Shown: positions 24,559 to 32,079, counted from the first letter of the stretch. The stretch is DNA of 46,748 nt from an uncultured Opitutia bacterium (GCA_913049555.1 CAJWYM010000019.1:1-46748); one strand, 5' to 3'. Notes: generated by a model not told the origin, from the sequence alone. Numbers and translations: made by a program.

Positions 24559-25479
24559 TCAGTAAGACCAGTCCGTGTTTTTAGCGTCTTCTCTTATGTA
24601 GATTTCTTTTAGTTCCTGCCTTGTCTTTCCAAACTTTGCTTGAGCGGCTCTAAAAACTTGATTTTCTGATTCTACAGGATCTTTACCTGAATCCATCATT
24701 CTCATTTGTCTTTCGAACATATAGCGGAATATTTTATAGTCCTCTGATTGACTTGAAGTATGGCTTTCAGTTGTTGAATAGCCATAATCGTCACTCGGAC
24801 TGCTTGAAGAATAACTTAAAGTGCCGTGAATCACTGCAATGAATAATGCACCAAAGATTATTAAAGCTGAAACTATAGTAAATTTTTCCTTTAACGTATA
24901 TTCATCTTCATGTTTATTATTAGATTTGTGGCTGTTGTTTTGTGGAGGAATATTATTAGTATGACTTTTTGAATTTTTTAAGTTTAACAATTGAATATCT
25001 ATTCTCAAGTCTCCTATTTTATATTGCTTTCCTTTTTCTGGGTAAGATTCGCTGACATCTTTAACTACAAGAGTAAAGTCATCAGGCATCGAAAAGTTGT
25101 CGAGTAAGAATAAAAGCGCCGCATCTTTATGGCATGTAACACTATGAGTTTCATTAGTGTAGTAGCAAGTTGCATTATGAGTGCTATTCACACTAAATCT
25201 CAAGCTAAGTTTTTTCTTTTTTTCAGGGATAAAACTAGACTCATTTTCTTGTGGCTTATATGTATTTTTAGCACTATTCAGTTCTTGAATTGAAAACGAG
25301 TACGCAGATGAAAATTCTCCATCATCATAAGCTTCTCGAACTTCAATTATTTCATCATATTGAAGATTTTTTACCATGCTAGAGTTCTCATTGATAAACT
25401 TTATTGCAGAACCTAAGTGGTCTAAGGCATCTTCAATTATAAAACTAGATCCGTCAGGTAGAGATACTTTAAAATTCAT
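24559..25479 (-). CDS. Unknown single-pass membrane protein of the element (306 aa)
   Basis: No family recognised. Residues 1-170 form a soluble domain (MNFKVSLPDGSSFIIEDALD at the start; LSLRFSVNSTHNATCY near 91; DAALLFLLDNFSMPDDFTLV near 119). A low-complexity Asn/Ser/His linker (about 170-195) follows, then one membrane helix (about 200-222, FTIVSALIIFGALFIAVIHG). A Ser-rich stretch and a charged C-terminal helical region (about 245-306) come last. The middle of the soluble domain resembles part of the 135-aa protein next door. The stop overlaps an inverted repeat (CTTGCAG at 24515-24521, CTGCAAG at 24550-24556, with outer ACTGATA/TATCAGT). Role unknown; the topology would suit an envelope or sensing protein. 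Confidence 0.7.
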   Translation of the reverse strand: MNFKVSLPDGSSFIIEDALDHLGSAIKFINENSSMVKNLQYDEIIEVREAYDDGEFSSAYSFSIQELNSAKNTYKPQENESSFIPEKKKKLSLRFSVNSTHNATCYYTNETHSVTCHKDAALLFLLDNFSMPDDFTLVVKDVSESYPEKGKQYKIGDLRIDIQLLNLKNSKSHTNNIPPQNNSHKSNNKHEDEYTLKEKFTIVSALIIFGALFIAVIHGTLSYSSSSPSDDYGYSTTESHTSSQSEDYKIFRYMFERQMRMMDSGKDPVESENQVFRAAQAKFGKTRQELKEIYIREDAKNTDWSY

Positions 25480-25547
25480 GTTAATAGTGTTAATGAGGTT
25501 TCTTATTTATTACCATTTAATTCTACTGATAATTCTTATAACATTGA

Positions 25548-25642
25548 TCAATCAATCAATCCTTGCTCGCATTCATCCGTAACAGACCCTGCAATTTTCA
25601 TTGAAGGGTAAATCTTAGATTGTATTGAGTGGCATTTGACAT
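25548..25642 (-). pseudogene. Internally deleted relic of the 135-aa gene
   Basis: From ATG 25642 the minus strand reads MSNATQYNLRFT, matching MSNDTTYKLTFT at the start of the 135-aa protein, then stops in that frame. In another frame it continues KIYPSMKIAGSVTDECEQGL before a stop at 25550-25548, matching KFPTLKISGSFNDDYGAGKI at the C-terminus of the same protein. About 90 central codons are missing. The upstream region (R2) matches that of the intact gene (R1). Confidence 0.75.
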
Positions 25643-25662
25643 TTAACATACTTTCGAGGTAA

Positions 25663-25756
25663 AAGTTTCGTAAGACATTTATTTAAAACTATATAACAAA
25701 CAAATGCTAGATTTTTACGAGATTATTTTATTAAAAATCAATGATTTACGAAACTT
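25663..25756. repeat. Repeat copy R2 with perfect 11-bp terminal inverted repeats
   Basis: AAGTTTCGTAA (25663-25673) and TTACGAAACTT (25746-25756) are perfect inverted repeats enclosing an AT-rich core similar to R1. It lies just upstream of the deleted relic and about 180 bp upstream of the 306-aa gene. It could be a regulatory region duplicated with the gene, or a short mobile repeat. The rest of the 25480-25838 gap holds a (GATT)n run near 25541-25560 and nothing else recognised. Confidence 0.65.
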
Positions 25757-25838
25757 CTAATCACCCCACTCAATCAATTGATCCTTAAAACAAGCATAAG
25801 CTTTCAAGTTAGTAAAAAAGGGAAAGAAAACTCATAAA

Positions 25839-26987
25839 CTATCCAATACTAAAGAATTGTTCTGCTTCTTGTTTTGTTGCTAAAGCTCTATAGTGTGACT
25901 GTATCACATCAGGACTATTACCCATAGTATCTGCGGTTAAATTCTCACTACTAATTAACGCAAGGTAGTATGTTCCAAAACTGTGACGCAATATATCATG
26001 TTTCCACTCAATTTTTGCTTTCTTTTTTAGCTTATCAAACATCTTGCGCAAGTTTTTTGGTCTTACAGGTGAATCCCTGCAAGATTCGAGCAATTTTTTC
26101 GCATTTGGTGGAATGACCGCAATTCGCATCTTTCTTTTCTTGGCAATAGTTTCTTCAATTCTCACGCAAGGTTTATCAGAGTCGAGGTCTATCTTGTTCC
26201 ATGTTAATTGTTCAGCCTCAGACGGTCTAATTCCACAAAACAAACAAAGTGTTAAGTATGGCAACAAGAGACCGCTTTCTTCTGATTTCGCAAGTGACAC
26301 AATTCTTTCAGACTCTTCTATTGAAAGTATGTGTGCAGAACTCCAATCCAGCTTAATTTTATTAAGATTCTTTGCAGGGTTCAAAGCAGTCCAACCTTTT
26401 CTTATACAGTAATTAAAGTACGCATTAAAAATCCTAAGGGCGTTGTTTTGTGTTTGGTGGCTATATTTTTTATTATAGATATACGGCTTGATGTTTTCTT
26501 CTGAAATTGAGCTTACATGCTTATAGCCATGCTTTTTAAGAAAGGCTTTCATCATGCTATTATATTCATTTATTGTTCCCGCTCTTAATTTGTCTCGTTT
26601 CTTTGAAGTAATTAAGTCTTCAAAGGCTAATTGAACACGAATCTCTTTCCTTGGGGAATGCTGGAGAAAGAAATCGACAACAGAACTTAAGGATACATTT
26701 GGAGGGAGTTTGTCAAAAGCACTTGAAGCATCATTGATTTGTGTTTGAGTTAAAACAGTAGTAACAAAGTTTTGTTTTATTGATAAAGATTTCTCTTTCG
26801 CTTGTAACTCTTCTATGAATCTTTCTGCTTGCCAACGTTCAGGGAACTTTTTTGAAAACGGTTTCTTCTCTATAGTAGCTGTTACTCTAAAGTAAGTCGT
26901 GCCACTCTCATATTTTTCACGCTTACAAGTGAACTTAATCTTCTTGCCATCCCTATAGGTGATTTCATACTTTAAAGGCTTTCTCAT
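25839..26987 (-). CDS. Tyrosine recombinase (integrase) of the element
   Basis: A 382-residue site-specific recombinase that would integrate and excise the element at tRNA-Arg. The N-terminal region has an arm-binding-like beta segment (about 1-60), followed by a SAM-like core-binding domain (about 95-200; AGTINEYNSMMKAFLKKHGY). The catalytic domain has Arg254 in CGIRPSEAEQL, a Lys in the beta-hairpin near 282-287, His330 and Arg334 in HDILRHSFG, and the nucleophile Tyr366 in SHYRAL. The second His of the usual RHRHY set is Asn357 (MGNSPDVIQSHY), a substitution I associate with Verrucomicrobia integrases. The gene ends are intact. It starts 118 bp from the right attachment core and reads away from it. 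Confidence 0.9.
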   Translation of the reverse strand: MRKPLKYEITYRDGKKIKFTCKREKYESGTTYFRVTATIEKKPFSKKFPERWQAERFIEELQAKEKSLSIKQNFVTTVLTQTQINDASSAFDKLPPNVSLSSVVDFFLQHSPRKEIRVQLAFEDLITSKKRDKLRAGTINEYNSMMKAFLKKHGYKHVSSISEENIKPYIYNKKYSHQTQNNALRIFNAYFNYCIRKGWTALNPAKNLNKIKLDWSSAHILSIEESERIVSLAKSEESGLLLPYLTLCLFCGIRPSEAEQLTWNKIDLDSDKPCVRIEETIAKKRKMRIAVIPPNAKKLLESCRDSPVRPKNLRKMFDKLKKKAKIEWKHDILRHSFGTYYLALISSENLTADTMGNSPDVIQSHYRALATKQEAEQFFSIG

Positions 26988-27031
26988 GTCTTATTTAAAA
27001 TAAAATCTTTTTTTATAAGAATCAACATATT

Positions 27032-27050
27032 CTTGCCTTTAGCTTGCCTT
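27032..27050 (+). promoter_or_regulatory. Right arm-type recombinase binding sites (tandem CTTGCCTT)
   Basis: CTTGCCTT at 27032-27039 and 27043-27050, with the same 11-bp spacing and strand as the left pair, lies about 55 bp before the right core and upstream of the integrase start. Binding here could also repress the integrase promoter. Confidence 0.6.
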
Positions 27051-27104
27051 TATCATTTCATTAAAAACTGCCAATATAACACAAGTCATTGCCTTAGAAT
27101 ACTT

Positions 27105-27145
27105 AGTCCCCATAGTTCAACGGATAGAACAATAGTTTCCTAAAC
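27105..27145 (+). repeat. Right attachment site within tRNA-Arg
   Basis: Second copy of the 41-bp repeat. It runs from one base before the tRNA to tRNA nucleotide 40. The crossover must lie in this interval, plausibly near the anticodon loop (TTCCTAA). Confidence 0.88.
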
Positions 27146-27180
27146 TGCAGATCTGGGTTCGATTCCCAGTGGGGGCACCA
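27106..27180 (+). tRNA. tRNA-Arg (CCU)
   Basis: Acceptor GTCCCCA pairs with TGGGGGC, with a G-T wobble at position 2, followed by A and an encoded CCA. The D arm is GTTC-AACGGATA-GAAC, the anticodon loop TTCCTAA (anticodon CCT) and the T arm TGGGT-TCGATTC-CCAGT... The anticodon stem ATAGT/ACTGC has a weak base (A-C mismatch and T-G wobble). The 5' half up to nucleotide 40 lies in the element's attachment repeat, so the gene is a junction product. A possible -10 TAGAAT (27095-27100) lies in element DNA. Confidence 0.9.
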
Positions 27181-27336
27181 GATTCTTTTAAAGCAATCTT
27201 GGCTGAGAGGTTAAATGAGTTGAAAGGAAAATTTTTTTGGAATAATTCTATTTTTCTGTTATCTTATATTTATCTTTCTACAATTTTAGTCTGATACTCA
27301 GTTTTTCCTCAAATTAATTATAAAACACACATTATT

Positions 27337-27504
27337 ATGAATATTACAAAAAAAATTGGTCTTGGTATTTTAATTTCAATGCTAACATTTGCTGGCTCTC
27401 TTGTTGCTGCTACTAGCACCTCTTCTTCAGACCCAGTTGTACAAAATGAAGAAGGCGAAAAGTCTGATGAAAAAGGCAAAGGCGGTTGTTGTAAGAAGAA
27501 ATAG
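27337..27504 (+). CDS. Small exported protein with Cys-Cys tail (55 aa), unknown
   Basis: A short gene encoding a signal-peptide-like start (MNITKKIGLGILISMLTFAG, then SLVAA). A Ser/Thr/Asp/Glu-rich mature part follows (TSTSSSDPVVQNEEGEKSDE) and a basic end (KGKGGCCKKK). Mature length is about 30 residues. The adjacent cysteines followed by lysines could bind metal or form a disulfide; this is inference. No family recognised. TATAAA at 27319-27324 is a possible -10 box. A textbook intrinsic terminator lies 19 bp downstream, so it is transcribed as a single short unit. The signal peptide together with the terminator makes it convincing despite its size. Confidence 0.7.
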   Translation: MNITKKIGLGILISMLTFAGSLVAATSTSSSDPVVQNEEGEKSDEKGKGGCCKKK

Positions 27505-27523
27505 TATTTTTATTTTTTAATCC

Positions 27524-27557
27524 AAGCTCAATCCAATTAGGATTGAGCTTTTTTTTT
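27524..27557 (+). terminator. Intrinsic terminator of the 55-aa gene, overlapping the convergent gene end
   Basis: AAGCTCAATCC (27524-27534) and GGATTGAGCTT (27540-27550) form a perfect 11-bp stem with a 5-nt AATTA loop, followed by a run of T to 27557. The stop codon of the convergent PII-like gene (27537-27539) lies in the loop. The flanks favour termination on the plus strand only. Confidence 0.9.
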
Positions 27558-28712
27558 GCCTAAAAAAGTTTTAGCCATGGAAGCTTTGTATGAAAATATA
27601 CAGCATTCTTTTAAATCCAATTCTTTTACGGAGATTTGAATAAATCTTATCAGCCCGTCCACTTTTTCTTTGTTCGTTATAAATAAAATACAACCAAACT
27701 CCCGATTTACTCGTCTACCCCCTTTAGTGATTTGACAGTTGGACTCTGTAAACCTCCAATTTTGAATACTGGCACCCGATACTCCAAAGTTCATTGCCTT
27801 GTGCACGACAGTCTCGGTATCTTTCCGATGACACAATACATTGATTACAATAGAGTCTCTAGTTTCACTCTTACTAGAATTTTTAAATTCATTGGAGTTT
27901 GAATCATGAACGATGAGTGGATTGGCTCTCCATTGAGTGTCTCCATTCATTTGATCGATGGCTCTTACGATTTGCTGAATACTTGCAGAGTGCTTTGCTG
28001 AGTTAAATACACTCGCGAGGTTGATTAAGCCTCTTGAAATAGGGACTTGATAGAGTAAGCCTCGCCCGGGTTGATCGACTCGACCTGCTTTGGCCATGGC
28101 TTCAAATACTGCTTGCGCATCGTATGGATCCACGATGACTGCAATCAACTCTTTTTCATGCTGTTTGGTAATTCTTAATAAGCCTAATCGGTCCCGTAGT
28201 CCGTATCCTTGAATGTATGAAACGGTGGGTCCTTGACTTCCTGCTTTAATAGCGGCCCGTAAAATACTGCTGGATTCATCCTTATCTGCTATATGAAATA
28301 AGGCCACCAAATCATTTTTGAAGCGTATATCAAAAGAGTCTGATTTGTAACGATATTTACCTAGTTCCCACAAAGGAAAATCATCCGCTGCCAGCATGTG
28401 TAAGCATTCAGTTACAAAGATAGATCCTGAACCGAAGGAGCTTAAATTACCGGTCATAGCAATTTGTTCCATCAATGAATCGGCCTCCGAGTTCGGAACT
28501 AAAAAATGTAAGATTTCTTGTTCAGGTGAGAGGGTGGGCAGAAAGAATTGATACCATTTTTCTTTTATTAAACTGCCTCTTGCATCTACGGTAATTACAT
28601 GGGGAGCGCCAAAATTTAAAATTTCATCTAAAACAGGGGAGACACTTTGTCGTGGCAAAATGGCAGTTACGACAGAGAAATTCTCATTTTCCTTAAAATT
28701 CTTCATTCTCAT
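27537..28712 (-). CDS. PII-like multi-domain protein partnered with DUF1538
   Basis: A 391-residue soluble protein that appears to consist of repeated PII-like (ferredoxin-fold) units. FSVVTAILPRQSVSPVLDEI opens the first (about 10-110). DLVALFHIADKDESSSILRA and ELIAVIVDPYDAQAVFEAMA form a second region (about 130-240). SIVINVLCHRKDTETVVHKA with CILFITNKEKVDGLIRFIQI forms the last (about 285-375). PII-like proteins bind nucleotides or small molecules and gate membrane partners. The gene overlaps the DUF1538 gene by 20 nt in the same direction, so this one probably senses for that one. An alternative start is the ATG at 28706. The ligand is unknown. Its 3' end overlaps the terminator of the convergent 55-aa gene. 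Confidence 0.72.
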   Translation of the reverse strand: MRMKNFKENENFSVVTAILPRQSVSPVLDEILNFGAPHVITVDARGSLIKEKWYQFFLPTLSPEQEILHFLVPNSEADSLMEQIAMTGNLSSFGSGSIFVTECLHMLAADDFPLWELGKYRYKSDSFDIRFKNDLVALFHIADKDESSSILRAAIKAGSQGPTVSYIQGYGLRDRLGLLRITKQHEKELIAVIVDPYDAQAVFEAMAKAGRVDQPGRGLLYQVPISRGLINLASVFNSAKHSASIQQIVRAIDQMNGDTQWRANPLIVHDSNSNEFKNSSKSETRDSIVINVLCHRKDTETVVHKAMNFGVSGASIQNWRFTESNCQITKGGRRVNREFGCILFITNKEKVDGLIRFIQISVKELDLKECCIFSYKASMAKTFLGKKKAQS

Positions 28713-30639
28713 TTAAATTGGATTCCAAGTTTATGCTGGTTCGATTGACAATTAACCCAACAATTAAAACCGATAGAATTGGACCAACAGAGGCCAATGC
28801 CAAAATGCCAAAACCATCAATAGAACCAGGCACGTTCGATCCAACTCCCAATCCCATTGCTAGAACTAAAGGAACTGTAATTGGGCCTGTCGTCACTCCA
28901 GCACTGTCCCAAGCAAAGTTAACGAATTCTTCTGTAGAAATCAGAGTGATTATCAATAGAATCAAGTACGGAGGCACTAATAAAAGAGTGAGCGACAGGG
29001 ATGGAAAAGTCACTTGTGCCACTCCAGTTGCAATGCCAATACCCACTCCAAAGGCGACGGTATGCATCAGTAGTTTTTTCTTAAAAACACCGATCGTGGT
29101 TTTTTCAATAGTCTCTCCAAGTGCATTCAAAGCAGGCTCTGCCAACGTGGCTCCATATCCGAGAAAAAATGCAAATAAAATGGCTACCCATTTGCCGTGA
29201 TCAGGGTTTTTAAAAAGAGACTCTGCAGTTCCCTCAATTCCCCAAGGCATAATATTAGTAAATGTCACTGGCAAATTGCTTCCCACTTGAGTGCCAAGAG
29301 GGATCAGGCCAAAACTAAGACCTAGTCCAAACAATGCCATTCCAAAGATGGAAAATAAGATTCCAATAGCGATCTCGTCCGCTCTTTTAAGCGGTTCTCT
29401 CAGTAAAGCCAATAAGGTAATAAATAAAAACAGACACAGGGGTAAAATAGCCTGAAATGCAGTTAAAATGGACCCTTTAAGTTCTTTAAGAAATTCAATA
29501 CGGGGATCCCATGGCTTCTTGGCCTGTTCTTCCAATAAAGTTTCCAGTTTGTTTCTAGTATCCACTTTTTCTAAATGGATTTCCATGTTTCGATGAATGA
29601 TTTTACCCTCTAAGAATATCAGTTCTCCTCCTTGATAATTGGTTTTAAAAGCCCCTTCTCCTCCTGGGATCAAGCCGGTTTCTTTGTATATTTGAAATTC
29701 TTTTTCGGTAAAAGCAAGAGAGGGGATTTTAAGGCTGGCATTTTTGTTTGAAATTTCTAGATCTATCTCAGAGGCAGATTCAAAAGTTGTTTTTCCTTTT
29801 TTATAATGCTCAGCTCCGTAATAATCTTGTGAAAAATAATGATAGAATGAGAGGAGTAAGACTGCTAAAATTGGAAACAAGGATGCAAGAGTAACAATCC
29901 CAAAGCCAGCTCCAGGATTGTTATCATCATTTATAATCCGGCAAACTCCGATTCCTAATGCAAGCACTAAAGGCACGGTAACCGGTCCAGTCGTCACGGC
30001 TCCACAATCCCATGCAAGGCCAATGACTGGATTTAGGATTGGATGGAAAAAGGCAAAAAGAGTCATGGATAACAACGACAAAATGATTGGGATGATTAAG
30101 ATTTTTAGGGACCATCCATAAAAAAACCGAATCACTCCAATGGTTACTGCAATCCCGACACCCACTCCAACACAAGAGACTAATTGGCCTGGGAAATCAT
30201 TCAACAAACTATAAAGCAGGGGAGCTACTTCTGCTTCAACTCCGCTTCCTGCCTTTCTTAAAACCGCAATAGCGGGTTCAGCAAAAGTAGCTCCAATTCC
30301 TAAAATAAATGCAAACCCAACGATTGCGGGGAGATTGGAATTTCTGGGCAAAATGGCACCTATGGTCTCTCCAAGTGGCATCAATCCCAATCTTAGGCCC
30401 TCCATAAAAAAAGCTAGGCCAATAACAATTACTAAAACCCCTAATGAAATTGTCGCACTATAAATGATTGGAAGATCCAAAAAAAAGATTTGAAAAAAAA
30501 TCAGATAAAAAATGATAAACCAAACACTTTTTAATTGTTCTAGTGCTTTTTCACGAAAATATCGCCACAAAATGGAAAAAACTCCTCCAATACCGATTTT
30601 GGATAAAACAGATTCTCGACCGTGATCTGATGTTTTCAT
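28693..30639 (-). CDS. DUF1538 membrane protein with internal duplication, putative transporter
   Basis: A 648-residue polytopic inner-membrane protein made of two homologous halves. Each half has a long Gly-rich helix set with LRLGLMPLGETIGAILPR / LSFGLIPLGTQVGSNLP, then GATFAEPAIAVL / GATLAEPALNALG. Each then has the block AWDCGAVTTGPVTVPLVLAL / AWDSAGVTTGPITVPLVLAM. The repeated TTGP and AEPA elements in an inverted-helix style recall transporters with two re-entrant gates, but no substrate is known. A soluble insert (about 270-370) separates the halves. It is followed, with overlap, by a PII-like protein. It is probably a small-molecule or ion transporter controlled by its partner. Confidence 0.85.
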   Translation of the reverse strand: MKTSDHGRESVLSKIGIGGVFSILWRYFREKALEQLKSVWFIIFYLIFFQIFFLDLPIIYSATISLGVLVIVIGLAFFMEGLRLGLMPLGETIGAILPRNSNLPAIVGFAFILGIGATFAEPAIAVLRKAGSGVEAEVAPLLYSLLNDFPGQLVSCVGVGVGIAVTIGVIRFFYGWSLKILIIPIILSLLSMTLFAFFHPILNPVIGLAWDCGAVTTGPVTVPLVLALGIGVCRIINDDNNPGAGFGIVTLASLFPILAVLLLSFYHYFSQDYYGAEHYKKGKTTFESASEIDLEISNKNASLKIPSLAFTEKEFQIYKETGLIPGGEGAFKTNYQGGELIFLEGKIIHRNMEIHLEKVDTRNKLETLLEEQAKKPWDPRIEFLKELKGSILTAFQAILPLCLFLFITLLALLREPLKRADEIAIGILFSIFGMALFGLGLSFGLIPLGTQVGSNLPVTFTNIMPWGIEGTAESLFKNPDHGKWVAILFAFFLGYGATLAEPALNALGETIEKTTIGVFKKKLLMHTVAFGVGIGIATGVAQVTFPSLSLTLLLVPPYLILLIITLISTEEFVNFAWDSAGVTTGPITVPLVLAMGLGVGSNVPGSIDGFGILALASVGPILSVLIVGLIVNRTSINLESNLNENEEF

Positions 30640-30819
30640 TTTGCAGCTATTGAATTTAAAATAAATTTGGGCTTCAGGTGCAAGCTTGGATCCATGAATT
30701 CTTGATCTTTTATTTCAATGATCGACCTCGGCTTTAAGTTTAATTTTCAAGAGGATCGATTGTATGTTCAGGGGTTCAGCAAAATGAGAGACAAGAGGAG
30801 AGGGTTTCGTGAATAAGAA

Positions 30820-32079
30820 TCATGCACAAAAATCTTTTATGATCTTACAAAGTCTTTCGGTAGCAGTAACTAACTTGTCGGGAGTCAGAGTGCCAAAAGA
30901 AAGACGCATAGCATTTTTAGGGGTTTTATTTGCAAAGCAGAGTGAGCCTGGAACATAAAGAACTCCAGCCTTTAAGCAGGCGTTGCAAAATTCAGATCCC
31001 ATGTCTGTATCCACTCTTTCTTGGGGGTCGATCAACCAAATCAATAGACCTCCCCTAGGTTCTTGCCAAGTCCAACCTAATTCTCGGATTCCCGAGGCTT
31101 CCATGGCATTGGACATAATTCTTGATTTTTCAAGATAGTGAATTTGTTGTTTTTTTAAAAGACCGAGATACAAATTTTTTGCTAAAATTTGTTCTATTAG
31201 AGCTTGATTGAAGTGAGCGCTTCCAAAATCATGATGCCCTTTTGCATAGGTCATTTTTTGTATCCATTCTTCCGAGTTAGAAATAGCATAGCCAACTTTT
31301 AATCCGGTGGCCAATGGTTTGGTAAAAGTGCTGGTATAAAGAACTGGGTGTTTCTCGGGATGGGCAATGTTTAAAATTGAGGGAGCCTCATGAGGATTTT
31401 CATAATACAGGTCTCTATACGCTGCATCTTCGATAATTGGAATTTCTAGTTGGAATTCCTCTAGCAGGGATAGAAAGGCCTCTTTTTCATGGAGAGGCAA
31501 GGACCGCGAACTTGGATTGGAGTAATAACTCACTAAATAGAGACCACGAATCCGATCCTTTTTTCCTTGTTTTTTTAGATCACCTAACAAAGCCCTAGAT
31601 TTCTCAATATCAGTTTTACCACTATGATCACTGGGCAAACCAATCGCTTGAATATTCAAACCTCTTAACATTTCGAGAAACACAAAATAGGAGGGGTCTT
31701 CGACCAGAATAATGTCTCCGGGGTTGCAGAGAACTTGCATGGCCAGATATAAGGATTGTTGAGATCCGTTGCTGATTAAAACTTGGCTGATGGGCAAAGA
31801 TCTATTTTCATCGGGAAAACTTTGCAGGTGTTCTAAAATTAGGGTTCTTAGTTTTTCACGTCCTTTGGTCGTTCCGTATTGTAGAACATCGTTCGATTTG
31901 TTGTTTTGCAACAATGCTTGAATTTGGTCCGATAAAAGTCGATTCGGTAAAATTGCATTGTCAGTAAAACCCGCTGCAATGGATAAAATGTCAGGGTTTT
32001 TAATGGCTTGAGCCATCAAATCACTGATTATCGGTGGTTCTAAATTTTCCCCTAACCTTGAGTATTTAGTTTCAGCCAT
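30820..32079 (-). CDS. PLP-dependent aminotransferase, class I/II (2-aminoadipate aminotransferase-like)
   Basis: A 419-residue fold-type I aminotransferase. The PLP lysine is Lys254 in STFTKPLATGLKVGY. Asp218 in IIEDAAYRDLYY pairs with the cofactor ring nitrogen, and SYYSNPSSRSL supplies the conserved Asn-Pro. QYGTTKGREKLR near the N-terminus and ISNGSQQSLYL belong to the LysN/MocR-like subgroup that acts on aromatic, 2-aminoadipate or branched amino acids. No helix-turn-helix domain precedes it, so it is an enzyme and not a MocR regulator. The substrate cannot be fixed from sequence. It stands alone, with a 180-bp gap to the DUF1538 gene and a 242-bp gap to the next gene; neither holds a recognisable feature. 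Confidence 0.88.
   Translation of the reverse strand: MAETKYSRLGENLEPPIISDLMAQAIKNPDILSIAAGFTDNAILPNRLLSDQIQALLQNNKSNDVLQYGTTKGREKLRTLILEHLQSFPDENRSLPISQVLISNGSQQSLYLAMQVLCNPGDIILVEDPSYFVFLEMLRGLNIQAIGLPSDHSGKTDIEKSRALLGDLKKQGKKDRIRGLYLVSYYSNPSSRSLPLHEKEAFLSLLEEFQLEIPIIEDAAYRDLYYENPHEAPSILNIAHPEKHPVLYTSTFTKPLATGLKVGYAISNSEEWIQKMTYAKGHHDFGSAHFNQALIEQILAKNLYLGLLKKQQIHYLEKSRIMSNAMEASGIRELGWTWQEPRGGLLIWLIDPQERVDTDMGSEFCNACLKAGVLYVPGSLCFANKTPKNAMRLSFGTLTPDKLVTATERLCKIIKDFCA

Larger units (their letters stand above)
22521..27145. mobile_element. Integrated element in tRNA-Arg(CCU), 4.6 kb, with HUH Rep and tyrosine recombinase
   Basis: The element is bounded by a 41-bp perfect direct repeat (22521-22561 and 27105-27145) corresponding to tRNA-Arg from position -1 to nucleotide 40. 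The recombinase gene lies next to the intact tRNA and is oriented away from it. Inside are a Rep-like HUH endonuclease, two unknown minus-strand genes, a deleted relic of one of them and two related repeat regions. Matching tandem CTTGCCTT octamers flank both junctions. Because the tRNA points away from the element, the element supplies the present 5' half and promoter of the tRNA. The original 5' half is stranded at the left end. No capsid, conjugation or recognisable defence gene was found. It may be an integrating rolling-circle plasmid or a phage satellite. Confidence 0.82.

Noticed and set aside
25541-25560. Short (GATT)n tandem repeat
   Set aside because: Five or so units of a 4-base repeat in AT-rich DNA; it also falls in the end of the gene relic and needs no special explanation.
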